The notes under the pieces were generated by a model that searched no databases, had not been told where the DNA came from, and saw only the letters and a list, made by a program, of their open reading frames with translations. Below are positions 45,379-53,718 of a DNA stretch of 64,000 nt, piece after piece. The DNA is from Bacteriovoracaceae bacterium UBA4097 (lineage in GTDB: Bacteria > Bdellovibrionota > Bacteriovoracia > Bacteriovoracales > Bacteriovoracaceae). Numbering within the stretch: the first letter of the stretch is position 1; every line of letters begins with the position of its first letter. Made by a program: the position numbers and the translations under genes. The stretch lies in assembly GCA_002381765.1 (NCBI GenBank), contig DFXX01000030.1, forward strand, positions 1 through 64,000, in the 5' to 3' direction.

Positions 45379-45411
45379 AAGCTATCCTTTGATTATCAAA
45401 GGATAGCTTAT
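45377..45411 (-). promoter_or_regulatory. hairpin enclosing the guaB ribosome-binding site
   Basis: Arms at 45377–45392 and 45396–45411 are perfectly complementary over 16 bases with a 3-base loop. On the minus strand the distal arm contains AAAGGA and ends within the guaB ATG, so the Shine-Dalgarno and start would be paired in the mRNA. A TATAAA lies just upstream, so the message may begin with this hairpin. It could instead be a terminator of the upstream regulator gene, but the T run after it is poor. Confidence 0.6.
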
Positions 45412-45441
45412 TTATAGAATTTTTGAAGAGGGATTAATGAA

Positions 45442-46119
45442 CTATATGCGAAGTACGTAACCCAGATTCTTGAGCGTTTTAATATGCATCGAGAATGGCT
45501 TAAGCTTTCGGCGTAAGTTCGAAAAGTGAGTATCTAGGTTATTCACTTCCACATGAACGTCTTTCCATAACATATGGATGAGATCATCTTTGTGGATCAC
45601 ACGATTAGGATTCTGAGAAAGTACAAGCAGAAGCTGATACTCTTTCGGAGTTAATCGAACGGCTTGATTATTCAAGATCACTTGGTGACCATCAAGATCG
45701 ATGGTGAGTCCTTGGAACTTGATAACCTTGTTGTTCTGAAGATTTCTCTTAGAAAGAGAGATACGGTTCTTCACTCGGGCAATCAACTCTTCAGTTTGAA
45801 CTGGCTTGATGAGAAAATCATCTGCACCAATTTCTAAACCTTTTACCCGAGCGTTCATATCCGAGTCACCAGTAAGAAAGAGAACAGGCAAGTTTTGTTT
45901 GGCCCGTTTTACTTCTTCATAGACTTGGAATCCATCTTTACCTGGGATGTGTAGATCCAGCAAAATGGCGTCGGTGTGATTGTTCCGGATAAATTCCAAT
46001 CCCTTTTCCGGCTCACTGAAGGTCTCCAAGGTGAAGGAGTCAGAGAGGGAGCTCGAGAGAACTTCCAGAAGGTCTTTGTTGTCGTCAATGATTGTTACAT
46101 GCATTCGTGTCTTTTCCAT
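45442..46119 (-). CDS. OmpR/PhoB-type response regulator
   Basis: The 225-residue protein has a receiver domain with acidic pair DD near residue 12, phosphate-accepting Asp in LLDLHIP near 55, Thr in LFLTGDS, and Lys in LIKPV. A winged-helix output domain follows (LTPKEYQLLLVL, NNLDTHFSNLRRKL, GYVLRI). It therefore controls transcription on phosphorylation. No sensor kinase lies beside it. A start five codons later (MHVTIIDD) is possible. It lies just upstream of guaB in the same direction, separated by the guaB hairpin. Confidence 0.9.
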   Translation of the reverse strand: MEKTRMHVTIIDDNKDLLEVLSSSLSDSFTLETFSEPEKGLEFIRNNHTDAILLDLHIPGKDGFQVYEEVKRAKQNLPVLFLTGDSDMNARVKGLEIGADDFLIKPVQTEELIARVKNRISLSKRNLQNNKVIKFQGLTIDLDGHQVILNNQAVRLTPKEYQLLLVLSQNPNRVIHKDDLIHMLWKDVHVEVNNLDTHFSNLRRKLKPFSMHIKTLKNLGYVLRI

Positions 46120-46267
46120 AAATGCATATTAAGACAATTTAAGGTGGAACAGAAACTCAAGAAATCTTAAATATTACTATTCTCGTCCGGTCCCGAAAAA
46201 AATCATTAATATTAGCAACTTAAGAAATAATTAAATTTTATTTAATTAGGTTTGAAATCCTATAACG

Positions 46268-47278
46268 CTAAAAACTCTTCAAATCTTTGATCAAACTCTC
46301 CAATTCTTTCGAATATTTGGGTTGTTGCGTTACTTCTTTCTTAAGACTCTCGGAAAACTCTGGATCAAGATTTAGACCTGACTTCGTAATATTAGTTACT
46401 TCTGGCCGTGCAATGGATGCAGGTTTTCTAGGAGCAGTTACGGACGATTCTCCATTGGCTGCGAGGCCATAGAATCTAATTGGTGCATGGGCTAGCTCTG
46501 CTTTTTTAGGAGTTTGGGCCACACTCTTCTTATAAAAGCTATGGGCCTTGCCTGCAACGGAGGCTGGCAGACGATTGGTAGAAATGAAAATGATCTGACC
46601 TTTTTTAACAGGTTCCGGGGCTTCTGTCACCGAAGCTATCACTCGAGAAGGTCCTTCCTTCTTCAGACCCTGAGGCAATTTTTTAAATTCTGATAAAGCC
46701 GAATTCAGAGATGCTAGTCCTACTTTGGTAGGGCTTCTGGGAAGCCCCCCTTCAATCTCTGGGTCGATGGTTGAAAAGCTTCCGCCCGAAACTGCATACT
46801 TCATATTTCTATCAAGAACATTTGAAACTTCAACATCGCCATTCACAACTAGAACTTGCGAGCGAGAGGTGAGTTGATCAAAGGTCGTAATAAATTCGCC
46901 TTTCCAAAAATCCACATGTCCATTGGCAGTAGTCAATGCCAGTGAATGGCGTGGGCTCAAAGACTGTATCCAGGTTTTACCCCGCTTTAATTGAACTGAC
47001 TTATTGAAAAATTTTAGATGAGTTCCCCCTACCAAATGATAAGTGGCATCGTAGTAATCATTCACTGTAACAGTAGCACCTTCTTCCACCATGATCTCAG
47101 ACTTCTCGTTGATATGATCATTGAGTCTCAGCGTAGCAGTATTACCTTCAGGTGTAATCACAAAGACCTGACCTGAAATGTCTGAAACCTGTGCCACGGG
47201 CTTGGCCATAAGAGGCAAAGCTGTGAGGGTCAGAGCAACGATAAAACTACTTTTTAACTTTGTAAGAGATGTCTTCAT
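46268..47278 (-). CDS. FecR-domain periplasmic protein
   Basis: A signal peptide (to LMA-K, residues 1–25) is followed by a FecR-type domain (about 30–150: SGQVFVITPEGNTATL, NEKSEIMVEEGATVTVNDY, LKRGKTWIQ). The Ser/Pro/Lys-rich C-terminal half seems unstructured. FecR-like domains outside the Fec system are found in envelope and peptidoglycan-associated proteins. It overlaps the upstream TPR gene by 32 bases and forms an operon with it. The function is not known. Confidence 0.75.
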   Translation of the reverse strand: MKTSLTKLKSSFIVALTLTALPLMAKPVAQVSDISGQVFVITPEGNTATLRLNDHINEKSEIMVEEGATVTVNDYYDATYHLVGGTHLKFFNKSVQLKRGKTWIQSLSPRHSLALTTANGHVDFWKGEFITTFDQLTSRSQVLVVNGDVEVSNVLDRNMKYAVSGGSFSTIDPEIEGGLPRSPTKVGLASLNSALSEFKKLPQGLKKEGPSRVIASVTEAPEPVKKGQIIFISTNRLPASVAGKAHSFYKKSVAQTPKKAELAHAPIRFYGLAANGESSVTAPRKPASIARPEVTNITKSGLNLDPEFSESLKKEVTQQPKYSKELESLIKDLKSF

Positions 47279-47978
47279 AGTACCTACTTAATATTTTCCA
47301 TTCTTCTGTATTTCGGTATTTCAATCTAAATTCTTCAACCGTTGCGAGAAATTTCTGATGCTCGCCTTGATTGTACTGGGCCAGCGCCAGCCATAACTTC
47401 GCCCCTCTATAAAACTGAGATTTGGGATGCTCTTTTACCAATCGAGAGAGGTGCTTTTCTGACCAGTCAAAGCGACTGCCTGTCTCAAAAGCAGCAACCC
47501 CAGCTCCAAAAAGAACTCGGTCACTCACAATTTGATGCTTAGGAAAGCGGCTAATCAACTCATGATAGAACTGAGCCGATTTTTCATAATTCTTAAAATG
47601 AAGTTCTTTCTCTCCAATCGCTAAAAGCTTTTCGGGAGTCCATTTGTAAATTTCATAGTTAACAAGATCTTCTAAATTTGGTTGGGCGATACTAGCGATG
47701 GTTCGAGCAGGATTTGCAGGTGAAATTGCTTTGGATTTTCCTTGGGATGCGAAGTATCTGTTTTTAGCTTCCAATTGAGACACCTCATACTGTAGTCCTG
47801 AGATGCGGGCCTTAAGTAAGCGGTTCTCGCGAGCAAGCCCCAGGGCCTTCTGCTCGTATTGATATTGCTCTTCAATTTTGGTCATCACGGCGGTATTGAG
47901 CCCTCCGAATTTCCAGAGAGAGAAAACATAAGTGAAGGCCAATATAGTAAATACAAAAAAGATCTTCATTTGATCCAT
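47247..47978 (-). CDS. membrane-anchored coiled-coil TPR protein
   Basis: An N-terminal signal anchor (residues 6–20) precedes a coiled coil (about 37–75) and TPR-like helices (about 115–225: ALGEKELHFKNYEKSAQFYHELISRFP, AGVAAFETG, KLWLALAQYNQG). This plan resembles YbgF/CpoB-type periplasmic proteins without a cleavable signal. Coupled by overlap to the FecR-domain gene, so the two probably act together in the envelope. Its start is ATG after GGATGG-type purines. Confidence 0.7.
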   Translation of the reverse strand: MDQMKIFFVFTILAFTYVFSLWKFGGLNTAVMTKIEEQYQYEQKALGLARENRLLKARISGLQYEVSQLEAKNRYFASQGKSKAISPANPARTIASIAQPNLEDLVNYEIYKWTPEKLLAIGEKELHFKNYEKSAQFYHELISRFPKHQIVSDRVLFGAGVAAFETGSRFDWSEKHLSRLVKEHPKSQFYRGAKLWLALAQYNQGEHQKFLATVEEFRLKYRNTEEWKILSRYYEDISYKVKK

Positions 47979-48083
47979 CCTTGGGACTTCGGGATTACAC
48001 TAATTTTTATCGGATTATTCAGAGAGATCTTTAGACTAAAGAATTAATCTCACTCTCCCGATAAGAGGTTCAGGAGCGTGACA

Positions 48084-48509
48084 ATGAACTTTCAGACACT
48101 TGGACTTATATTTCTGCTTTTCTCAGGCCAATCTTTTGCTAACGGCAGAAGCCCCGCTGTTGAAGATTTTGTAGGGATAGAAACCGAGCATATGGAGAAA
48201 GCTCCTCAAGGAACTGAATCACTCTTCAATCTTGAGCAGGACATTCAGAAGATTGAAACCGTGAGAAATGATAAGAGCGCTCCCCCAACACCGCAATTAC
48301 CTGAAGCGGAAACACCCTCAGGGGCTTCCACTGTTTTCGGAATGGTTTTCTTGATGAGTCTGCCCATTCTTACCTGGATGCTCGTAATGAACCATCTAAG
48401 ACAAAAGGCAACTCGCGAGAGTGCATCCAATATTGAAGTGCTTGAGAAGTATCGCAAACAGAGAGAGCTTGCCAAAAAACAGGAAGAAGAAATCAGAAAG
48501 GTTTCTTAG
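48084..48509 (+). CDS. small membrane protein with C-terminal coiled coil
   Basis: The 141-residue product has a signal peptide (to SFA-N) and a mid-chain membrane helix (about residues 88–106). A charged helix tail (to the C-terminus) would lie in the cytoplasm. I prefer the ATG at 48084 over GTG at 48078 because AGGAG lies 7 bases before it. No family is recognised. The stop overlaps the convergent gene at 48506 by 4 bases. Confidence 0.55.
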   Translation: MNFQTLGLIFLLFSGQSFANGRSPAVEDFVGIETEHMEKAPQGTESLFNLEQDIQKIETVRNDKSAPPTPQLPEAETPSGASTVFGMVFLMSLPILTWMLVMNHLRQKATRESASNIEVLEKYRKQRELAKKQEEEIRKVS

Positions 48510-49147
48510 AATCTCAGCCAAACGCCCTTTCCAATATATTTCATGATTCGTTGAATTTTATTAAATTCAACGACAACTTCGCGGACTTGATCATTATCCA
48601 CATCAAAGACATTCACCAAGTATTCTCTTCGCAGGTACTGATCACGCTGAGCTTCTTTCTCGTGAAAGAAGTGGGGGCCCTTAGTCATTTTGAGAGTAGA
48701 GAGGTCATTATTATCAAAGCTAATAAGATATATTCTTGCAGTGGATTCAAACCCCTGCCCATGGGTCTTTCCTTCATCTAAAAAGAGAATTATGGCTTTG
48801 GCAGTAGCAGAAATTCTCACCAACTTGATCTTATAGAGAACACTTTCAGATCCCATGGCGAGAAGCTTTTCTTGAAAGAGTATTCTTTCCGAAGAATCTC
48901 TAATCTCAAGCCAGTCAACTCCATCCCTCTTCTGAGGTTGAAGTGTCTCCTCAATGTTGTCATCATTCAGATCGATTCTATAGGCCGGCCCCTTAACATT
49001 GAACTGATGAAAAGCTGCCTCGGGAGCTCTTTCGGCATAATTAGGGAGTCCGCCCTTGAGCATTTCCCGGTAGTATCTCTCGTCCTGCCCATGAAGCACT
49101 GGCATGAAAAGAAGAAAGATGAATAAAAGAATCGATTGCTGCACCAT
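48506..49147 (-). CDS. secreted protein with calcium-loop-like motifs
   Basis: The 213-residue protein has a signal peptide (to LHG-Q, residues 1–20). Its chain contains two acidic loops, DLNDDNIEE near residue 57 and DVDNDQVREVVVEF near 187, like the repeats of FG-GAP/VCBS or EF-hand-type calcium loops. The remainder is beta-rich. A periplasmic or secreted metal-binding role is plausible but not shown. It is divergent from the gene at 49208. Confidence 0.55.
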   Translation of the reverse strand: MVQQSILLFIFLLFMPVLHGQDERYYREMLKGGLPNYAERAPEAAFHQFNVKGPAYRIDLNDDNIEETLQPQKRDGVDWLEIRDSSERILFQEKLLAMGSESVLYKIKLVRISATAKAIILFLDEGKTHGQGFESTARIYLISFDNNDLSTLKMTKGPHFFHEKEAQRDQYLRREYLVNVFDVDNDQVREVVVEFNKIQRIMKYIGKGVWLRF

Positions 49148-49207
49148 GAGTCCATTGTAACTTAAAGTCGGCTTTGTTAGAATGCCTTGTTCAAAGGAAG
49201 GTTTTGC

Positions 49208-49978
49208 ATGATCATTTCGCTCGGTTTTATACGCTCTAGCAGTCAGGTGCTGATTAAGGATCTTGATTGGCGCCAGAATTCACTACAGTCCCGTCTGATC
49301 GATGTGACGGATCTGCCGGATCAGAACCTGCAGGCCCTCTTTGTGGATGATAATGAGCATTTCAGCTCCCTAATCAGTGTTCTGGAAAAAGAAAAGGCTT
49401 TCTACCCTATTCTAGAAGCTAAGGAAGAGAATCTGAACTATTCGGCCTTCGAAGATATGCCGGCCCAGCAGTTTAAAGATCTCTATCTTAAGATCACCAA
49501 TCGCTGGACGCTGCATCAAAACTTCAACTCTATCGAGAATCTCTACAAAATCACTAATCACTTCAGAGAACTTTGGAGAAAAGACCGCATAACCTTTTTC
49601 GAAGAATTTTGGTATTGGTGTAAAAGAAATATCGGCTCCACTGATCTTACTATTCTTTTTAACGATATCGTTCAGACTGAAGAGAAGGATGAGAATAATG
49701 AGAAGAAGGATCGTCCTAAACTCACGCAATCACTTTTAACAGGAACTAAAAAAGCGAACTTCCATACTGGGGGTGCCAAAGAAAAAGAACTTATGCAGAA
49801 CTACCTGGAAAAGTTTCATGAAGTTTTTGAAGTAACCGAATTCAATTCTTCTCTTGGACAGTTTGTAGCAACCGCCCAGATTGAAAGAAGCCCTATGATT
49901 CTTATGGCAAGAACAGCGCAATTAAATCAATTGCAAAGAACATTAATGGCCTCGATCTTCAATGGTCTTCAGGTATAG
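49208..49978 (+). CDS. cytoplasmic protein of unknown function
   Basis: The 256-residue protein has no signal or membrane segment. It is rich in aromatic and acidic helix (LYLKITNRWTLHQNF, LWRKDRITFFEEFWYWC), has a charged middle loop near 165–180 and a conserved-looking C-terminal helix (ERSPMILMARTAQLNQLQRTLM). I chose ATG 49208 because AAGGAAGG lies 6–8 bases before it; an ATG seven codons upstream lacks one. It ends directly before the DUF2254 gene, so the two are one operon. No family is recognised. Confidence 0.6.
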   Translation: MIISLGFIRSSSQVLIKDLDWRQNSLQSRLIDVTDLPDQNLQALFVDDNEHFSSLISVLEKEKAFYPILEAKEENLNYSAFEDMPAQQFKDLYLKITNRWTLHQNFNSIENLYKITNHFRELWRKDRITFFEEFWYWCKRNIGSTDLTILFNDIVQTEEKDENNEKKDRPKLTQSLLTGTKKANFHTGGAKEKELMQNYLEKFHEVFEVTEFNSSLGQFVATAQIERSPMILMARTAQLNQLQRTLMASIFNGLQV

Positions 49979-51199
49979 ATGAGAGTTCATTTAACCTTTC
50001 TGCTAGAGAAGGTTAAAAGTTCTTTTTGGTTATTACCGAGCGCAATCACATTTCTTCTCGTTGGGGCCTTAGTTGTTCTTAAGGACTTGAGATTTACTCC
50101 TGGCTCCAATGTCTTCGCAGACCTACTCTTTAATAATATTTCACTTGAAGACTCCAGAACCATATTGGGATCAATTTCCACTTCGGTCATGACGGTGGTG
50201 GGAGTTTTATTTTCTATCATGATTGTGGTCTTGCAACAGGCTTCTACCCAATATAATCCAAGAATCGTACAAAACTTTACTCGCTCCACTATTGCTCAAG
50301 TTGTTTTGGGTCTCTACCTTGGAACTTTTACTTACTCTCTCCTTCTTCTCTCCACCTTGAATGACAAAAGAGTTCCGAGATTGGCCATGACTTTTGCCAT
50401 CTTCCTGGCCTTGAGCTGTCTCTTTCTTCTTATTTATTATGTCTATCATGTCATGAAAAATTTGCAGTCCACGCAAATCATAGCCTCCATAACCGACGAA
50501 GGAATTCACACTCTAAAGAATCTTGTTGTAGATAACGACGAGAAGAAAGGAAGCTCACCTTCAACGGAAGAATTCCCATTCTCTATAGACATACGCTCCT
50601 CACGTCGTGGCTATATCCAAGCGGTCAAATGGGATAAACTAAGAAAAAACATGAAAAACATTGAGTGGTATGCAAAATATTATGTGACCCCGGGTTTTTA
50701 TGTGCAGGAAGGAGAATGCTTAGTAACTCTTTATGGAAAAGTTCCTTGGGATAAGAAGTATGAAGACTCCATTCTCAAAACCATCTCTATTGGTGAAATA
50801 CGCACCAATGCTCAAGACCCTTCCTTTAGCATTCAAAAGTTAGTTGATATTGGACTTAAGGCCACTTCTCCTAGTATCAATGATCCCTCCACCGCAATCG
50901 AAGCCTTAAGAGGTATCGATGCCCTTCTTCGCCAAAGGTTTCAAAAAGAAATAAACTGCCTAATGGGAATAGATCATGGATGGGTAGAGATGCCCTATAA
51001 ATCAATCGAGACCTATATTGGCCTGAGCTATGATCAATTGATTCAGTTTTCAAGCTCCCATCTACCCGTGCTTATGATTATGGAGAAACAACTTGAAAAG
51101 CTCTTAGAGAGAACCACTGAAGAAGATATTCAAAATGCTCTTCTGGAAAGGATCAAAAAAGTTAGAAAGCATATGGATCTAACTTCCAAAGCCACCTAA
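49979..51199 (+). CDS. DUF2254 membrane protein
   Basis: The 406-residue protein has four membrane helices in the first 155 residues (about 15–35, 65–85, 105–122 and 130–152). The typical DUF2254 block is present (SISTSVMTVVGVLFSIMIVVLQQASTQ, FSPRxxQ-like YNPRIVQNF, and the later SINDPSTAIEALRGID). The C-terminal half is cytoplasmic. The family has no established function, though homologues are often described as predicted membrane proteins near transport genes. Its last 21 bases overlap the end of the convergent HIT gene. Confidence 0.85.
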   Translation: MRVHLTFLLEKVKSSFWLLPSAITFLLVGALVVLKDLRFTPGSNVFADLLFNNISLEDSRTILGSISTSVMTVVGVLFSIMIVVLQQASTQYNPRIVQNFTRSTIAQVVLGLYLGTFTYSLLLLSTLNDKRVPRLAMTFAIFLALSCLFLLIYYVYHVMKNLQSTQIIASITDEGIHTLKNLVVDNDEKKGSSPSTEEFPFSIDIRSSRRGYIQAVKWDKLRKNMKNIEWYAKYYVTPGFYVQEGECLVTLYGKVPWDKKYEDSILKTISIGEIRTNAQDPSFSIQKLVDIGLKATSPSINDPSTAIEALRGIDALLRQRFQKEINCLMGIDHGWVEMPYKSIETYIGLSYDQLIQFSSSHLPVLMIMEKQLEKLLERTTEEDIQNALLERIKKVRKHMDLTSKAT

Positions 51200-51526
51200 T
51201 GGCTCACCACTCAATAAATGGAAATGTGTATGAAAGACGGTCTGACCAGCATGAGCACCTAAATTTGTTACAACTCTGAAGCCTTTTTCTTCAAGACCTG
51301 CTTTGGATGAGAATTCCTGAATGGCGAGGAAAATATCTTTAACTTGCTCTGGATCAAGAGAGACCATCTCATTAACATTCTTGCTATGCTTGCGATGGAT
51401 AAATAGATAATGCTTTTTTGCCTGAGGTCTAAGATCAGCAAAAGCGATCACTGAATTATTTTCAAAAACTTTAGTGGATGGAATGCCCCCCTCAACTATT
51501 TTGCAGAAGATACAATCAGCACTCAT
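51179..51526 (-). CDS. HIT-family nucleotide hydrolase (HinT-like)
   Basis: The 115-residue protein starts with the zinc-type CIFCKIVEG and ends with the histidine triad HTHFHLL near residue 105. HinT-like proteins hydrolyse adenosine phosphoramidates. Length and motif order are normal. It begins 3 bases after the murA stop and is the last gene of the rho–murA operon. Confidence 0.93.
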   Translation of the reverse strand: MSADCIFCKIVEGGIPSTKVFENNSVIAFADLRPQAKKHYLFIHRKHSKNVNEMVSLDPEQVKDIFLAIQEFSSKAGLEEKGFRVVTNLGAHAGQTVFHTHFHLLSGEPLGGFGS

Positions 51527-51529
51527 GAC

Positions 51530-52795
51530 TTACCCCTTTACTCTTTGAATATTTGCTCCTAGCTGGGTGAGCTTCTCATCAATTTTCTCATAACCTCTAT
51601 CAAGGTGATAGACGCGCTGAATTTCGCTCTCACCATCGGCGATGAGTGAGCACAGAATCAAAGCTGCTGAAGCTCGAAGATCGGTACACATTACAGGAGC
51701 ACCACTTAATTTCTCCACCCCCTCAATTAAGGCAGAATTTCCCTTGAGGGTAATCTTAGTCCCCATGCGGGACATCTCTGGAACATGCATAAATCTATTT
51801 TCAAAGATGGTCTCAGTCATAAGGGAGTTCCCTTCTGCTGTACTCATGAGTGCCATCATTTGGGCCTGAACATCGGTAGGAAATCCTGGATAAGGGGCAG
51901 TTTCCACTGCCGTTCCCTTGAGTCTATCGGTCTTAATAATTTTTACAAAATCATTACCGACTTCTAATCTTGCTCCCATCTTCACCAGGGTTTCAAGCAC
52001 ATAAGAGAGATGCTTAGGATTGAACCCTTGAACTGTAACTTCTCCCTTACTCATTATAGCCGCAATGATAAATGTAGCAGCTTCGATTCTATCGCCAATC
52101 ACTCTATAAGCTCCCTGAGCGGGCTTAAGCTCAGAGATATCCATTCCATGAATGGTTATGCGTGCAGAACCTGCGCCTTCAATCTTTACTCCTTGAGCAA
52201 TGAGAAAATCAGCGAGGTCATCGATTTCTGGCTCCATTGCCGCATTCTCGATAATAGTTTTTCCTTCGGCCAAAACAGCTGCCATCATAAGATTTTCAGT
52301 GGCGCCCACACTAGGAAAAGGAAGTGTGATGACTGCTCCCTTAAGCTTAGTTGCTTCAGCTTTGATGTATCCATTCTCGATCTCTATCTTCGCTCCTAAC
52401 TTCTCCATTCCCATCAAATGTATGTCGACTGGTCGGGCACCAATGGCGCATCCACCAGGAAGAGAGACCGTCGCTTTTCCATAACGAGCAAGCAGTGGAC
52501 CAAGTACCAAAACGGACGCTCTCATGGTTTTAACCAGAGAATAATCAGCATGCTGATTCTTAAGCTGAGAAGCATCTAGAGTTGTCTCCTCACCATCTTT
52601 AGTAACGCCTACTCCTAGACTCTCTAAGAGCTTAACGATCGTGCGAACATCCATGAGTTCCGGAATGTTCTTAAATTTTACCGGATAAGGGCAAAGAAGG
52701 GTGGCCACAAGAATGGGAAGAGTTGCATTTTTGGCTGATGATATATTCACTATGCCGTTAAGCGTAGAAGGGCCCTGAATGATAAGTTTATCCAT
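51530..52795 (-). CDS. murA: UDP-N-acetylglucosamine 1-carboxyvinyltransferase
   Basis: MurA adds enolpyruvate to UDP-GlcNAc, the first committed step of peptidoglycan synthesis. The 421-residue protein has SSAKNATLPIL at the N-terminus, TMRASVLVLGPLLAR, the catalytic Cys in PGGCAIGARPVD (the fosfomycin target) near residue 118, and FPTDVQAQMMAL near 304. Cys rather than Asp at the catalytic site predicts fosfomycin sensitivity of this protein. It follows prmC in the same operon. Confidence 0.98.
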   Translation of the reverse strand: MDKLIIQGPSTLNGIVNISSAKNATLPILVATLLCPYPVKFKNIPELMDVRTIVKLLESLGVGVTKDGEETTLDASQLKNQHADYSLVKTMRASVLVLGPLLARYGKATVSLPGGCAIGARPVDIHLMGMEKLGAKIEIENGYIKAEATKLKGAVITLPFPSVGATENLMMAAVLAEGKTIIENAAMEPEIDDLADFLIAQGVKIEGAGSARITIHGMDISELKPAQGAYRVIGDRIEAATFIIAAIMSKGEVTVQGFNPKHLSYVLETLVKMGARLEVGNDFVKIIKTDRLKGTAVETAPYPGFPTDVQAQMMALMSTAEGNSLMTETIFENRFMHVPEMSRMGTKITLKGNSALIEGVEKLSGAPVMCTDLRASAALILCSLIADGESEIQRVYHLDRGYEKIDEKLTQLGANIQRVKG

Positions 52796-52860
52796 AAAAA
52801 TCCTTAAATAATTAAAGGGAGAATATAGCTAAAATATCATTATTTTCATCAATACTCTAT

Positions 52861-53718
52861 CTAAGAACGAGCACTTAAAAATCTATCCCGTCCCGTGTAA
52901 TCCTGAAGAACAAGGACGTCCTTAAATCCCAAATCTCTCAACTGATTGGCTTGCTGCTTAAGTTCATTTTCATGACCTTCCATCATGAAGCTCCCATCCT
53001 GCTTTAAGGATTTATGAACCTGAGTGAAAAAGGCAAAGAACCAGCTTTCATAATCTTGATCATTCAGATAGAGGGCCAGGGACGGTTCATATTCATTAAC
53101 TTTCGCATGAACCAGATTCTTATGAGCATCCTCCTTGATATAGGGAGGATTTGAGACGATAAGATCAAACTTTTCCTCAATTCCATAAAGCCTATCGGTG
53201 AGAATAAATTCACACCTTGATTCAAGTCCCAATCTCTTAGCATTAGTCCTCGCAACATTCAGCGCCTCTCTGGATACATCGATCCCCACTCCAAATTCTG
53301 CAATCCCTTGGGCAAGAAGACTTAGGAGTATGACACCACTTCCTACTCCCACATCGAGAACTTTTTTGTAAGGGACTTTTTGAGAGTGAATTATTTTATC
53401 AACCAGCAGTTCAGTTTCAGATCTAGGAATAAGCACATGTCTGTTAACATAAAACTCCCGACCATAAAATTCACTAATTCCTAAAAGGTAAGCAAAGGGT
53501 GCTCCCTTGAGAAAATCAGTCACCAGGTCTTGGGTAATTCGAGTCGATACAGAGTAGTCAGAATCATCTAATTCCAGCGCAGGATTTCTGGATCTTAAAA
53601 TAAGGAGATCTTTCACTTCCATAAGAAAGCGCTGAAGGTTAAGGCCTGGATAATTTTGCGAGAGGACTTCAGAATGCCTTGAGAAGAATGAAGTCCAATC
53701 TTCTCTTAGTGTCTTTAT
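52861..53718 (-). CDS. prmC: peptide chain release factor methyltransferase PrmC, probable AUA start
   Basis: PrmC methylates the GGQ glutamine of release factors. The protein has the family blocks GAPFAYLLGISEFYG, LIPRSETELLVD, the SAM loop LDVGVGSGVILL and the catalytic NPPY (ISNPPYIKE). The only ATG (53622) would give 253 residues and remove most of the N-terminal helical domain. The frame stays open for 32 more codons with fitting sequence (LREDWTSFFSRH). At its upstream end ATA (53718–53716) overlaps the prfA TAA as ATAA, with GGGAG 8 bases before. Starting there gives 285 residues, the usual size. The AUA start is an inference; identity is secure. Confidence 0.92.
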   Translation of the reverse strand: MKTLREDWTSFFSRHSEVLSQNYPGLNLQRFLMEVKDLLILRSRNPALELDDSDYSVSTRITQDLVTDFLKGAPFAYLLGISEFYGREFYVNRHVLIPRSETELLVDKIIHSQKVPYKKVLDVGVGSGVILLSLLAQGIAEFGVGIDVSREALNVARTNAKRLGLESRCEFILTDRLYGIEEKFDLIVSNPPYIKEDAHKNLVHAKVNEYEPSLALYLNDQDYESWFFAFFTQVHKSLKQDGSFMMEGHENELKQQANQLRDLGFKDVLVLQDYTGRDRFLSARS

